Below, piece after piece: positions 15,439 to 22,657 of a DNA stretch of 24,363 nucleotides (positions within the stretch are counted from its first letter, which is position 1; each line of letters begins with the position of its first letter). Below the pieces are notes generated by a model. It saw only the letters and a list, made by a program, of their open reading frames with translations. It was not told the DNA's origin and searched no databases. Made by a program: the position numbers and the translations under genes. The stretch lies in contig JBOFWM010000064.1 of the NCBI GenBank assembly GCA_051653625.1, positions 1 to 24,363 on the forward strand, written 5' to 3'. This DNA comes from SFDP01 sp051653625 (GTDB lineage: Bacteria; Bacillota; Clostridia; Lachnospirales; Lachnospiraceae).

Positions 15439-15711
15439 ATGATGACACATGAAAAACAAGAAGAATTAAAGTATGCAAGGTTGAAAATTGATAAAGTAAA
15501 TAAGTTTCGATTGGCTTTTTTGTTTTTGGCAGTTATTTTATCTTTACTACTTTATTTTGGAAATCAGTTTTTAAGTGAACTCATGTTTTATCAGAATTTA
15601 AGTAATGGAATACTTTTTGTAACAGGTGTAGTTTTAATTTTTCTTGTTATTACAACTTTTTTAAAATTATTTTATACAATACAATATAATCAAAAAATAA
15701 AGAAAAAATAA
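15439..15711 (+). CDS. Small two-helix membrane protein, function unknown
   Basis: I do not recognise this 90-residue protein. It has a charged N-terminus of about 23 residues (KQEELKYARLKIDKVNK), a hydrophobic helix at about 24-42, a short loop (FLSELMFYQNLSNG), a second helix at about 57-75 and a basic tail (NQKIKKK). Both ends are therefore probably cytoplasmic. AGGAG lies 13 bases before the ATG at 15439, which is rather far; a second ATG follows directly at 15442. It starts 19 bases after nrdR and its stop codon lies inside the left arm of the strong hairpin, so it is the last gene of the sigG-nrdR unit. Confidence 0.7.
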   Translation: MMTHEKQEELKYARLKIDKVNKFRLAFLFLAVILSLLLYFGNQFLSELMFYQNLSNGILFVTGVVLIFLVITTFLKLFYTIQYNQKIKKK

Positions 15712-15755
15712 AGAAACTACTTTATGGTGTAAGAGTCATAAAGTAGTTTCTTTAT
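15708..15755. terminator. Perfect 19-bp hairpin, likely terminator between nrdR unit and ABC operon
   Basis: The left arm 15708-15726 and right arm 15737-15755 are exact inverted repeats of 19 bases around a ten-base loop. The stem is AT-rich (core GAAACTACTTTATG). The + strand has only a short U-rich stretch (TTTCTTTAT) inside the right arm. On the - strand the hairpin is followed by a longer T-rich stretch. The gene on its left ends within the left arm, which fits a terminator. Confidence 0.7.
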
Positions 15756-15763
15756 GAAAATAC

Positions 15764-15791
15764 TTGACGAATGAATAAAAAAAATATAAAA
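15764..15791 (+). promoter_or_regulatory. Candidate sigma-A promoter of the ABC importer operon
   Basis: TTGACG at 15764-15769, a 16-base spacer and TAAAAT at 15786-15791; each hexamer matches consensus at 5 of 6 positions. It lies just after the hairpin and 58 bases before the start codon of the binding-protein gene. Confidence 0.55.
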
Positions 15792-15849
15792 TAAACTTCG
15801 TTAAGATATTAACAAAAAATTAAATAATGAAAAGAAAGAAGGAAAACAC

Positions 15850-17361
15850 ATGAAAAGATGTAGTAAAAAAATGATCTTGCTAGTGATGTTGTTCACACTG
15901 ACTATTGCACTTAGCGGATGCCGAGGCGATAAGGCAAATGAGAGTTCTTCTGAGATTACCATTGGAATACCTCAGGATATTGAGGAAAGTCTTGACCCAC
16001 ATAAAGCAGTTGCGGCAGGAACGAGAGAGGTATTATTCAATGTTTTTGAAGGTTTGGTAAAGCCAGACAGTGATGGTAATTTAGTGGAAGCAGTAGCCAG
16101 TGAGTATACAATTTCAGAGGATGGGCTTGTGTATACATTCACATTGCGAGATGGAATTAAGTTTCATGATGGAAGTGAGGTTACTGTAGAAGACGTAAAA
16201 TTTTCAATTGATAAATGCGCTGATACAAGTAATGGAGAACCACTTGTATCAGCGTTTTCTAATATTGAAGAAGTGAAAATATTAGATAGCAGTACAGTTG
16301 AAGTAATTCTAAAGGAGTCTAATACAGAATTTTTAGCGTATATGACAACGGCAATTGTACCAATGAGCAATGAAAATGTGGAAAGTGTTGCTATTGGAAC
16401 AGGGCCTTACATGTTAGTGGATCGATCGATTGGTGAAAATATTATTTTAAAGAGATTTGATGGATATTGGGGTGAACCAGCAGGAATTGAAGATATTACA
16501 TTAAAAGTATTTTCAAGCAATGCTTCTGTGGTTATGGAAGTAGAAGGTGGAGCAGTTGATATGGTTATTCGTATTTCACCAGAAAATGCAAATCAATTAT
16601 CGGAACAATTTACTACATTAGAGGGGAATATGAATTTAGTACAAGCCTTATATATTAATAATGCAGTAGAACCTTTTAATGATGTACGTGTACGTCAAGC
16701 AATGAGTTATGTGATTGATCCAGATGAAATTATGGAGTACTTGTCCGATGGAAAAGGAAAACGTGTAGGAAGTAGTATGTTTCCAGAGTTTGGGAAATAC
16801 TATATGGAAGAGTTAAATGATGCATATGCAAAAAATATTGAGTTAGCAAAACAGCTATTAGCAGATGCAGGATACGCAGATGGATTTGAGATGTCAATTA
16901 CGGTACCTAGTAATTATGAACAACATGTTGATACAGCACAAATTATTGCAGAACAATTAAAAGCAATCGGAATCAATGCATCCATTCAATTAGTGGAGTG
17001 GGATAGTTGGTTAAGTGATGTTTATTTAGGAAGAGCGTATCAAACGACGGTAATAGGTGTAGATGCTTCTAGCTTAACTGCAAGAGCAATGTTAGAACGT
17101 TTTACAAGTGATTCAGATAGTAATTTTATTAATTACAGCAATGAAACATATGATCTTGCGTATTCCAATGCACAATTAAGTGTAGATGATGATCAAAAAA
17201 CAATGTATTACAAAGAATGTTTAACGATTCTTTCGGATACAGCGGCAAATGTATATATTCAGGATTTACCAGAATTTGTATCAATTAATAAAAAGTATGC
17301 AGGATATGAGTTTTATCCGTTGTATGCACAAGATTTTTCAAAACTTTATGTGGTTGAATAA
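15850..17361 (+). CDS. ABC importer substrate-binding lipoprotein, peptide/nickel family (SBP family 5)
   Basis: The extracytoplasmic receptor of the operon, 503 residues. The signal peptide KRCSKKMILLVMLFTLTIA ends in the lipobox LSGC with the lipidated Cys at residue 24. Family 5 features: ITIGIPQDIEESLDPHKA, LFNVFEGLVKPDSDGNLV, the strongly conserved YTFTLRDGIKFHDGSEVTVEDVKFSI, GTGPYML, and VRQAMSYVIDPDEIM. This family binds peptides, nickel-chelates, metallophores or other small molecules, and the substrate cannot be read from the sequence. The ATG at 15850 has GAAGGA nine bases upstream. It is the first gene of a five-gene operon and is preceded by its own candidate promoter. Confidence 0.9.
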   Translation: MKRCSKKMILLVMLFTLTIALSGCRGDKANESSSEITIGIPQDIEESLDPHKAVAAGTREVLFNVFEGLVKPDSDGNLVEAVASEYTISEDGLVYTFTLRDGIKFHDGSEVTVEDVKFSIDKCADTSNGEPLVSAFSNIEEVKILDSSTVEVILKESNTEFLAYMTTAIVPMSNENVESVAIGTGPYMLVDRSIGENIILKRFDGYWGEPAGIEDITLKVFSSNASVVMEVEGGAVDMVIRISPENANQLSEQFTTLEGNMNLVQALYINNAVEPFNDVRVRQAMSYVIDPDEIMEYLSDGKGKRVGSSMFPEFGKYYMEELNDAYAKNIELAKQLLADAGYADGFEMSITVPSNYEQHVDTAQIIAEQLKAIGINASIQLVEWDSWLSDVYLGRAYQTTVIGVDASSLTARAMLERFTSDSDSNFINYSNETYDLAYSNAQLSVDDDQKTMYYKECLTILSDTAANVYIQDLPEFVSINKKYAGYEFYPLYAQDFSKLYVVE

Positions 17362-17388
17362 ATTATATTGGGAAAGAGGAAGAAAAGA

Positions 17389-18327
17389 ATGAATAAATGG
17401 ATTAAAAAACTTATATTTTTGTTTGGAACAATAATAGTAATATCATTTCTTGTGTTCTTCTCTTTCCAATTTATTTCAGGAGATCCTGCTATATCTTTAT
17501 TAGGAACGCAAGCTACTCCACAACGAGTAGAAGCATTAAGGGAAGAATTAGGATTAAATCAACCATTTTTAGTACAATATGCAAAGTGGATCATATCCTT
17601 GTTGAAAGGGGAGATGGGAATCTCCTATATGTATAGTGTATCTGTTGGAGAACTGATTCTTGATAAATTACCAATTACTTTAACACTATCTTTATTGTCC
17701 CTTATGTTTATGATTATTATTTCGATTCCGTTTGGAATATTTACCGCTAGAAATCATGAGAAAATAGGAGATATGATTTTATATCCTATCAATCAAATTA
17801 TTATGGCAGTTCCACCGTTTTTTTCTGGAATATTAATTACCTTTTTTTTGGGGATTGTATTGAAATGGTTTGTTCCAGGCGGATATGTATCTTATGAAAA
17901 AGATTTTTTGGGATTTGTAAGTTTTTTAGTATTTCCAGCATTTGCCATTGCATTACCAAAAGCTGCAATGGCAGGAAAATTGCTAAGAAGCAGTGTTTTA
18001 GAAGAGATGCAAAAAGATTATGTAAAAACAGCATATAGCAAAGGGAATACATCAAAGGCAGTATTTTATTCCCATATTTTTAAAAATGCGTTTATGCCAG
18101 TTCTTACTTTTTTTGGCTTAGCATTAGCAGATATGTTAGCTGGAAGTATTATTATGGAACAAGTTTTTAATATTCCAGGAATTGGAAGAACACTTTTTAC
18201 TGCTATATCAGGGAGAGATTACCCAGTAGTACAAGGAATTATTGTGATTATTGCATTTTTTGTTATTACCATCAATTTTTTAGTAGACATACTTTATACA
18301 AAAATTGATAAGAGGATTACATTATGA
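17389..18327 (+). CDS. ABC importer permease, DppB/NikB type
   Basis: An integral membrane permease of 312 residues from this start. The N-terminal helix and GDPAISLLG are typical of the DppB/OppB/NikB family, as is the LREELGLNQPFLVQYAKWI segment. The ATPase-coupling (EAA) loop reads KLLRSSVLEEMQKDYVKTAYSKG, followed by the final helices and VFNIPGIGRTLFTAISGRDYPVVQG. The ATG at 17389 is preferred over an upstream in-frame TTG at 17368 because GAGGAAG lies about 8 bases before the ATG and nothing useful precedes the TTG. It follows the binding-protein gene directly, and its stop overlaps the next start. Confidence 0.92.
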   Translation: MNKWIKKLIFLFGTIIVISFLVFFSFQFISGDPAISLLGTQATPQRVEALREELGLNQPFLVQYAKWIISLLKGEMGISYMYSVSVGELILDKLPITLTLSLLSLMFMIIISIPFGIFTARNHEKIGDMILYPINQIIMAVPPFFSGILITFFLGIVLKWFVPGGYVSYEKDFLGFVSFLVFPAFAIALPKAAMAGKLLRSSVLEEMQKDYVKTAYSKGNTSKAVFYSHIFKNAFMPVLTFFGLALADMLAGSIIMEQVFNIPGIGRTLFTAISGRDYPVVQGIIVIIAFFVITINFLVDILYTKIDKRITL

Positions 18328-19130
18328 AAAAAAAGAAAAACTATTCACTGATTATCGGATGTATTTTGACTGGAATTATTGGAATCTTTGTTTTATTAGG
18401 ATTTTTTTATACTCCTTACGATCCAGAAGCTATGGATAATGCGTCAAAATTGGCGGGTGTTTCACTGCAACATGTTATGGGGGCAGATCATTTTGGACGA
18501 GATATTTTTAGCAGAATATTAGTAGGTTGCAAAACAACTTTTTTGATTGCAACAATTACTGTTTTTATTGGAACGATTATTGGAAGCATGATTGGTGCAA
18601 TTGCGGGATTTTATGGCGGAATACTCGATGAGATTTTGATGAGATGTATTGATGTATTATTTGCATTTCCAAGTATTTTACTTGCACTTACGATTGTGGG
18701 AATTTTAGGACCAGGAGAAAAAAATGTAATAATTGCATTAGGAATCGGATTTATCCCGAGTTTTGCACGTATTGTTAGAAGTGAATATAAAAAATATAGT
18801 AGCCAAGATTTTGTAAAAAGTTTAACCATTTCAGGGGTTAGTAAATTTCGAATTATCTTTGTTCATATTTTACCAAATTGTTATCCGATTTTATTATCTA
18901 CTATCATGATTGGATTTAATAATGCAGTTATTGCAGAGGCAAGTATGAGTTATTTAGGAATTGGAGTACAACCTCCAACCGCAAGTTTAGGACGCATGTT
19001 GTCGGAAGCACAAACGTATTTATTTTCTAGCCCAACATTTGCAGTATTTCCAGGGCTGATGATTATTGTTATGGTATTAGGATTTAGTCAATTAGCAGAT
19101 GGTTTTTTAAAATTAGATTGGAGTAAGTAG
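18324..19130 (+). CDS. ABC importer permease, DppC/NikC type
   Basis: The second permease subunit, 268 residues. It starts with a cytoplasmic basic stretch and a membrane helix, then YDPEAMD and VMGADHFGRDIFSRILVGCKTT, hallmarks of the DppC/NikC family. The EAA loop reads GFIPSFARIVRSEYKKYSSQDFVKSLTISG, and AVIAEASMSYLGIGVQPPTASLGRML is the usual C-terminal signature. The ATG at 18324 overlaps the stop of the preceding permease by four bases (ATGA) and has AGAGGA upstream, so the two are translationally coupled and presumably form a heterodimer. Confidence 0.93.
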   Translation: MKKKKNYSLIIGCILTGIIGIFVLLGFFYTPYDPEAMDNASKLAGVSLQHVMGADHFGRDIFSRILVGCKTTFLIATITVFIGTIIGSMIGAIAGFYGGILDEILMRCIDVLFAFPSILLALTIVGILGPGEKNVIIALGIGFIPSFARIVRSEYKKYSSQDFVKSLTISGVSKFRIIFVHILPNCYPILLSTIMIGFNNAVIAEASMSYLGIGVQPPTASLGRMLSEAQTYLFSSPTFAVFPGLMIIVMVLGFSQLADGFLKLDWSK

Positions 19131-19134
19131 AAAT

Positions 19135-19929
19135 ATGCTTTCAATAAATCAAGTAACAATCCAATATTTTGATCGGAAAATACCAGATACTGTTCTGCAT
19201 GACATATCTTTTCATGTAAAGGAAGGTGAAATTTTAGGAATTGTAGGAGAGTCTGGATCAGGAAAATCTACATTGGCAAAAGCAATTATGGGGCTTTTAA
19301 ATCGCAAGGATATGGAGAAGACGGGTGAAATAATAGTACAAGGTATTGATGTGTTGCATTGCAAGAGAGAAGAGTTGCGTACGCTTCAAGGAAAAGCAAT
19401 GGGAATGATATTTCAAGAGCCAATGACAGCATTAAATCCATTAAAAAAAGTGGGATGGCAAATAGAGGAAAGTTTGAAAATTCATACCACACTCGATAAA
19501 AAGCAGCGAAAAGAAATCGCATATCAAATGATTGAAAATGTGGAGCTTAAAGATGTGGAGCGAATTTATCATTCTTATCCAAGCCAATTGTCAGGTGGAC
19601 AAAGACAAAGGGTGTGTATTGCAGCCGCACTTATTACAAATCCACAACTTTTAATTGCAGATGAAGCAACAACAGCGTTAGATGTGACGGTACAAGCGCA
19701 AATTATTGAATTATTAAAAAAGGTGAATCGAGAAAAGAAAATTAGCATTTTATTTATTTCTCATGATTTAAGTCTTGTAAAAAAATTATGCCACAGGGTA
19801 ATTGTTATGAAAGACGGTGAGATTGTAGAAGAAGGAATTACAAAAGAAATTTTTGAAAATCCAAGTTCTACTTATACGAAAGAATTAATAGATGCAATTC
19901 CTAGATATTTTCGTGGGATAAAGGAGTGA
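19135..19929 (+). CDS. ABC importer ATPase, DppD/NikD type (short form)
   Basis: A cytoplasmic ATPase of 264 residues that drives the importer. Walker A GESGSGKST is at residues 38-46, the signature LSGGQ at 152-156, Walker B LLIADE with Asp176-Glu177, and the switch His in LFISHDLSLV. The Q-loop (MIFQEPMTALNPL) is typical of the peptide/nickel subfamily. The protein ends soon after the TKELIDAIP motif, so it lacks the C-terminal oligopeptide-type extension that makes DppD/OppD about 330 residues; its length is closer to NikD or CntD. The ATG at 19135 lies four bases after the dppC-like stop. Confidence 0.93.
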   Translation: MLSINQVTIQYFDRKIPDTVLHDISFHVKEGEILGIVGESGSGKSTLAKAIMGLLNRKDMEKTGEIIVQGIDVLHCKREELRTLQGKAMGMIFQEPMTALNPLKKVGWQIEESLKIHTTLDKKQRKEIAYQMIENVELKDVERIYHSYPSQLSGGQRQRVCIAAALITNPQLLIADEATTALDVTVQAQIIELLKKVNREKKISILFISHDLSLVKKLCHRVIVMKDGEIVEEGITKEIFENPSSTYTKELIDAIPRYFRGIKE

Positions 19930-19936
19930 AGATAGC

Positions 19937-20638
19937 ATGGGTGTGATTTTAGAAGTGAATCATTTAAAGGTATCTTATAAAAAAGAAGATGTTATCAAAG
20001 ATGTATCTTTTTTTGTTGAAGAAGATACGATTGTTGGGATTGTTGGAGAAAGTGGATGTGGAAAGTCAACACTTGCAAAAACAATTTTAGGGCTTCATAA
20101 ACAATATAAAGGAAGTATTGTTTCTAATATTTCTTATGCGCAAATGGTATTTCAAGATCCTTACAGTTCTTTAAATCCAAAGAAAACAATCTTATTTTCA
20201 CTTATGGAACCTTTGCTCGCAGCAGGCGAAAAGGATAAAAAAAGAAGAGAAGAAAAAGCTTATGAAATGTTAGAAAAAGTTGGATTGTCAAAAGAAGAGG
20301 GAAAAAAATATCCTAGTCAATTATCGGGAGGACAAAGACAACGTGTTTGTATTGGTATTGCATTGATACGTAAACCAGAGTTGTTAATTGCAGATGAGGC
20401 AGTTTCTGCGCTAGATGTAACGATTCAAAAGCAAATTCTTGAATTATTATTAAAATTACAAAAGGAATTTCATATTACAATCTTATTTATTTCACATGAT
20501 ATGAGAGTTGTATATCAAATTTGTGAAAAAATGATTGTAATGAAAGAAGGAAAAATTGTAGAAGAAGGTTTTGTCAAAGAAATTTTTGAAAATCCAAAAT
20601 CAAATTATACAAAAGAATTAATTGATGCAATTATATAA
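19937..20638 (+). CDS. ABC importer ATPase, DppF/NikE type (short form)
   Basis: The second ATPase, 233 residues. Walker A GESGCGKST is at 37-45, the Q-loop is MVFQDPYSSLNP, the signature LSGGQRQRV starts at 129, Walker B Asp153-Glu154 lies in LLIADEAVSALDV, and the switch His is in LFISHDMRVV. It too ends just after TKELIDAI, without the C-terminal extension of full-length DppF/OppF. It pairs with the preceding ATPase as a heterodimer; they share the closing KEIFENP-TKELIDAI block. AAGGAG lies ten bases before the ATG at 19937. It is the last gene of the operon, with a terminator just beyond. Confidence 0.93.
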   Translation: MGVILEVNHLKVSYKKEDVIKDVSFFVEEDTIVGIVGESGCGKSTLAKTILGLHKQYKGSIVSNISYAQMVFQDPYSSLNPKKTILFSLMEPLLAAGEKDKKRREEKAYEMLEKVGLSKEEGKKYPSQLSGGQRQRVCIGIALIRKPELLIADEAVSALDVTIQKQILELLLKLQKEFHITILFISHDMRVVYQICEKMIVMKEGKIVEEGFVKEIFENPKSNYTKELIDAII

Positions 20639-20646
20639 ATAAGAAG

Positions 20647-20684
20647 AAAGAGGCGATCTAAAGATGGTCTCTTTTCTTTTTCTC
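20647..20684 (+). terminator. Intrinsic terminator after the ABC importer operon
   Basis: The arms 20647-20658 and 20663-20674 pair with one mismatch and one G-U pair around the loop TAAA. A T-rich stretch (TTTTCTTTTTC) overlaps and follows the right arm. It starts nine bases after the last ATPase stop. Confidence 0.8.
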
Positions 20685-20743
20685 TTAATTGTGGTATTTT
20701 AGATACAGTACAAGATAAAAAGAGAGGACAAAGGCAAGTAAAC

Positions 20744-21271
20744 ATGTTTCATATATTTTTTCCAGATTATTATGTAGATTCTACTTATTCGATTGATTTT
20801 TTAAAATTATATAATAAGGGATATAGAGGAATTATTTTTGATGTAGATAATACACTTGTACCTCATGGTCATCCGGCAGATGAGAGAAGTATTCAATTGT
20901 TTAAAGAATTAAAAGAAATTGGATTCCAAGTATTTTTATTATCAAATAATAAGGAAGAACGTGTGAAGTCTTTTCAAGAACCAATTGGAATCGAATATAT
21001 TTACAAAGCGAATAAGCCATCAAGGAATGGGTATCAAACCGCAATAGAAAAGATGAACATAAAAAAAGAAGAAACAATTTTTATTGGGGATCAATTATTT
21101 ACAGATATTTTAGGTGCAAAAAGAAGTAAAGTTTTATCTTTTTTAGTAAAACCTTTAGATAAAAAAGAAGAAATACAAATTGTATTAAAAAGATACCTTG
21201 AAAAAGTGATTTTGTTTTTTTATAAACAAAAGAATGAAAATCTCTATATAAAGGAGAAGAAAAATGATTAA
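20744..21271 (+). CDS. YqeG family HAD-IIIA-type phosphatase
   Basis: A 175-residue protein of the HAD superfamily. Motif I is FDVDNTLVP with the nucleophile Asp33 and general acid Asp35; motif II lies in FLLSNN; motif III in ANKPSRNGY; and motif IV in FIGDQLFTDILGAKR. The N-terminal FHIFFPDYYVDS is typical of YqeG. The physiological substrate is not known from sequence; YqeG of Bacillus is a phosphatase encoded with yqeH and aroE, and the link to aroE is kept here. The end (KKNENLYIKEKKND) is lysine-rich. The ATG at 20744 has AAGG nine bases upstream. It overlaps aroE by eight bases. Confidence 0.9.
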   Translation: MFHIFFPDYYVDSTYSIDFLKLYNKGYRGIIFDVDNTLVPHGHPADERSIQLFKELKEIGFQVFLLSNNKEERVKSFQEPIGIEYIYKANKPSRNGYQTAIEKMNIKKEETIFIGDQLFTDILGAKRSKVLSFLVKPLDKKEEIQIVLKRYLEKVILFFYKQKNENLYIKEKKND

Positions 21272-22130
21272 CGGAAAAACAAAAATATGCGGATTGATAG
21301 GAAATCCAGTAGAACATACCTTATCACCACTCATTCATAATACGTTAGCAAATGAGCTTGGATTAAATTTTAAGTATGTCCCTTTTCTTGTAGAAGAAAA
21401 ATTACAACAAGCAATAGAGGGAGCTTATGCATTACATATTTTAGGATTAAATGTTACAGTACCTTATAAAAGTGATGTAATACCATTTACAATGGAATTA
21501 GATGAACTTGCAGAAAAAATTGGTGCAGTTAATACATTAGTTCGAATGGATGGAGGCTATAAGGGATATAATACAGATATTACAGGTTTGTATCGAGGTA
21601 TGCAAGCGGAAGGAATTGAAATAAAAGATGCCTCTGTTCTTATTCTAGGTGCAGGTGGTGCAGCAAGAGCAGTTGCATTTTTATGTGCACAAAAAGAAGC
21701 AAAAGAAATTATTATTTTAAATCGAACAAAAGAAAAAGCGGCAAAGATTGCAGAGGAGATAAATTGTTCTTATGGAAAAGAGATTGCAACATCACTTTTA
21801 TTAGATGAACATTTCTTGTTAGAAGATAAAAGATATCTAGCAATACAAGCGACAAGTGTGGGTTTATCACCACATGAAACAGAGGCACCAATTTATGAGA
21901 AAGAGTTTTATAAAAAAATTAATATGGCATATGATTTGATTTATCGACCGACAAATACAAAATTTATGCAATTAGTAAAAGAGCAGGGCGGAAAAGCATA
22001 CCATGGTCTTACAATGCTTCTTTATCAAGGAATAGAAGCATTTGAATTATGGAATGGGTGTAAGCTACCAGATGAATGTATTAGGACTGTTTACAAAAAG
22101 ATGAAGGAAGAGATGCAAATAGATGAGTAA
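21264..22130 (+). CDS. aroE: Shikimate dehydrogenase (NADP) AroE
   Basis: AroE reduces 3-dehydroshikimate to shikimate in aromatic amino-acid synthesis. It has 288 residues. The shikimate-binding site is seen in GNPVEHTLSPLIHN (Ser21), the catalytic Lys69 in LNVTVPYK, Asn90 in GAVNTLV, and the catalytic Asp105 in GYNTDITG. The NADP-binding loop is GAGGAARAV from residue 129, followed by NRTKEKA, where the Asn-Arg-Thr block favours NADP. The C-terminal GLTMLLYQG is conserved. The ATG at 21264 follows AAGGAG. It overlaps yqeG at its start and aroK at its end, each by eight bases, so the three are one translation-coupled unit. Confidence 0.96.
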   Translation: MINGKTKICGLIGNPVEHTLSPLIHNTLANELGLNFKYVPFLVEEKLQQAIEGAYALHILGLNVTVPYKSDVIPFTMELDELAEKIGAVNTLVRMDGGYKGYNTDITGLYRGMQAEGIEIKDASVLILGAGGAARAVAFLCAQKEAKEIIILNRTKEKAAKIAEEINCSYGKEIATSLLLDEHFLLEDKRYLAIQATSVGLSPHETEAPIYEKEFYKKINMAYDLIYRPTNTKFMQLVKEQGGKAYHGLTMLLYQGIEAFELWNGCKLPDECIRTVYKKMKEEMQIDE

Positions 22131-22629
22131 TATTATTTTAGTTGGATTTATGGGATGTGGAAAATCGAGTGTAGGGATACGACTATCCTATTCCGTAAAA
22201 AAAACATTTATTGATACAGATAAATCCATAGAAAAAGCAGTGAAACGAAAAATTAGTGATATTTTTGCATTGCGTGGAGAAGCCTATTTTAGAGATTTAG
22301 AAACGAATCAATTAAAAAAATTGATTGAGGATAAGGAAGAACACGTAATTTCAGTGGGTGGTGGTCTACCTATGCGCGAAGAAAATCGAGCACTTTTAAA
22401 AGAACTAGGTACGGTTATATATTTAAAGGCAAATGTAGATACAATATATAATCGTATTAAGAAAAATAAAAAAAGACCGTTACTTCAAACTCCAAATCCA
22501 AAAGAAACAATCAAAGAACTATTAGAAGAGCGAGAACCTATTTACGAAAGTATTGCAAATTATACTATATGTGTAGATAAGAAAAGATTTCGTCAAATTA
22601 TTAGAGAAATATGTGCGCTTTGTAAATAA
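22123..22629 (+). CDS. aroK: Shikimate kinase AroK
   Basis: The kinase that phosphorylates shikimate at O3 with ATP, the step after AroE. It has 168 residues. The P-loop is GFMGCGKSS from residue 8, the Mg/shikimate-binding Asp is at 33 (FIDTDKSIE), the shikimate-binding Arg at 57 in GEAYFRDLE, and the Gly triplet at 79-81 (SVGGGLPM). The lid region holds KKNKKRPLLQ. The ATG at 22123 lies inside the aroE 3' end. No other shikimate-pathway gene lies in the window, so the rest of the pathway must be elsewhere. Confidence 0.95.
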   Translation: MSNIILVGFMGCGKSSVGIRLSYSVKKTFIDTDKSIEKAVKRKISDIFALRGEAYFRDLETNQLKKLIEDKEEHVISVGGGLPMREENRALLKELGTVIYLKANVDTIYNRIKKNKKRPLLQTPNPKETIKELLEEREPIYESIANYTICVDKKRFRQIIREICALCK

Positions 22630-22657
22630 AAATATAAATATATAGGAGGAGTAGTAT

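Noticed and set aside
17368..17388. TTG at 17368 as the start of the DppB-like permease
   Set aside because: No ribosome-binding site precedes it, and the seven extra residues actually encode the GAGGAAG that serves the ATG at 17389.
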